From assembly GCA_004794785.1 (NCBI GenBank), contig SJOL01006417.1, forward strand, positions 446,551-510,550: a stretch of 64,000 nt of DNA, read 5' to 3'. Each line of letters opens with the position of its first letter. Positions within the stretch are counted from its first letter, which is position 1. The notes below the pieces were generated by a model that searched no databases, was not told the DNA's origin, and saw only the letters and a program-made list of their open reading frames with translations. This document shows positions 63,761 through 64,000 of this stretch, in pieces. The position numbers and the translations under genes are program-made. This DNA is from Opisthorchis felineus (Eukaryota > Platyhelminthes > Trematoda > Opisthorchiida > Opisthorchiidae).

Positions 63761-64000
63761 GCCATGGGCTAGAATTTTATAAATATTTCGTCACTGTCCA
63801 GCATTTCGTCCAAGTGAAGTTTCTCGGATCCGGAAAGATGTTTAGAAAACGTGAGAAACGGAATGGCTCTTCATTGTAGAAAAACCCATGGAATGAATTC
63901 CATAGGCAGCTGTACTTGATAAGGAACCACTGACCAACCATAATCGTAACCAAGTTTGTCATGTTAAATGGACACAGTAACCCCGAAATGGACTATTTCA

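Overview
The window looks like repeat-rich intergenic or intronic DNA from a eukaryote with few genes. There are no operons, no dense ORFs and no bacterial-type genes. Most long open frames are short, overlapping and unrecognisable. What can be identified is mobile DNA: a Penelope-like retroelement (PLE) with a GIY-YIG endonuclease, non-LTR reverse-transcriptase relics, tRNA-like SINE fragments, tetranucleotide microsatellites, and a dispersed family of short repeats carrying hammerhead ribozymes. This mix fits an invertebrate, and I suspect a parasitic flatworm (trematode or tapeworm). That is an inference from element types, not from a recognised host gene.

Layout. 1-11.8 kb is mostly unassigned, with a few exon-like open segments around 3.5-4.75 kb and a tRNA-like fragment at 6.25 kb. 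At 11.8-12.6 kb there are three copies, both strands, of the hammerhead repeat. At 13.5-13.96 kb lies a very long CTAT microsatellite. At 16.46-18.29 kb, minus strand, is a PLE whose RT core has been removed while the GIY-YIG endonuclease domain and the 3' terminal repeat remain. At 19.3-19.7 kb is a weak non-LTR RT relic. 20-33.7 kb is essentially unassigned apart from a second CTAT tract and a tRNA-like fragment. At 33.73-33.91 kb is the best hammerhead copy, with every core nucleotide in place. At 44.0-45.1 kb, minus strand, is a degenerate non-LTR retrotransposon. Further hammerhead repeats lie at 48.6-48.9 and 57.3-57.8 kb. SINE-like pieces lie at 51.2-52.8 kb, and 60.69-60.94 kb holds head-to-head PLE terminal-repeat fragments joined to a repeat shared with 52.7 kb. 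The last part (59.7-63.8 kb) has several exon-like open segments with plausible splice signals but no recognised family.

How it fits together. The strongest theme is self-cleaving RNA. A short element family with a type I hammerhead (stem III reduced to the self-complementary ACCGGU) recurs at five loci. At several of these a minus-oriented half is followed by a plus-oriented hammerhead across a conserved linker. The PLE here, and a PLE fragment 44 kb away, carry a related hammerhead-like hairpin in the terminal repeat. The short family may be a non-autonomous partner of PLE-type machinery, but nothing in the window proves that. All alignments were made by eye; percentages and boundaries are approximate.
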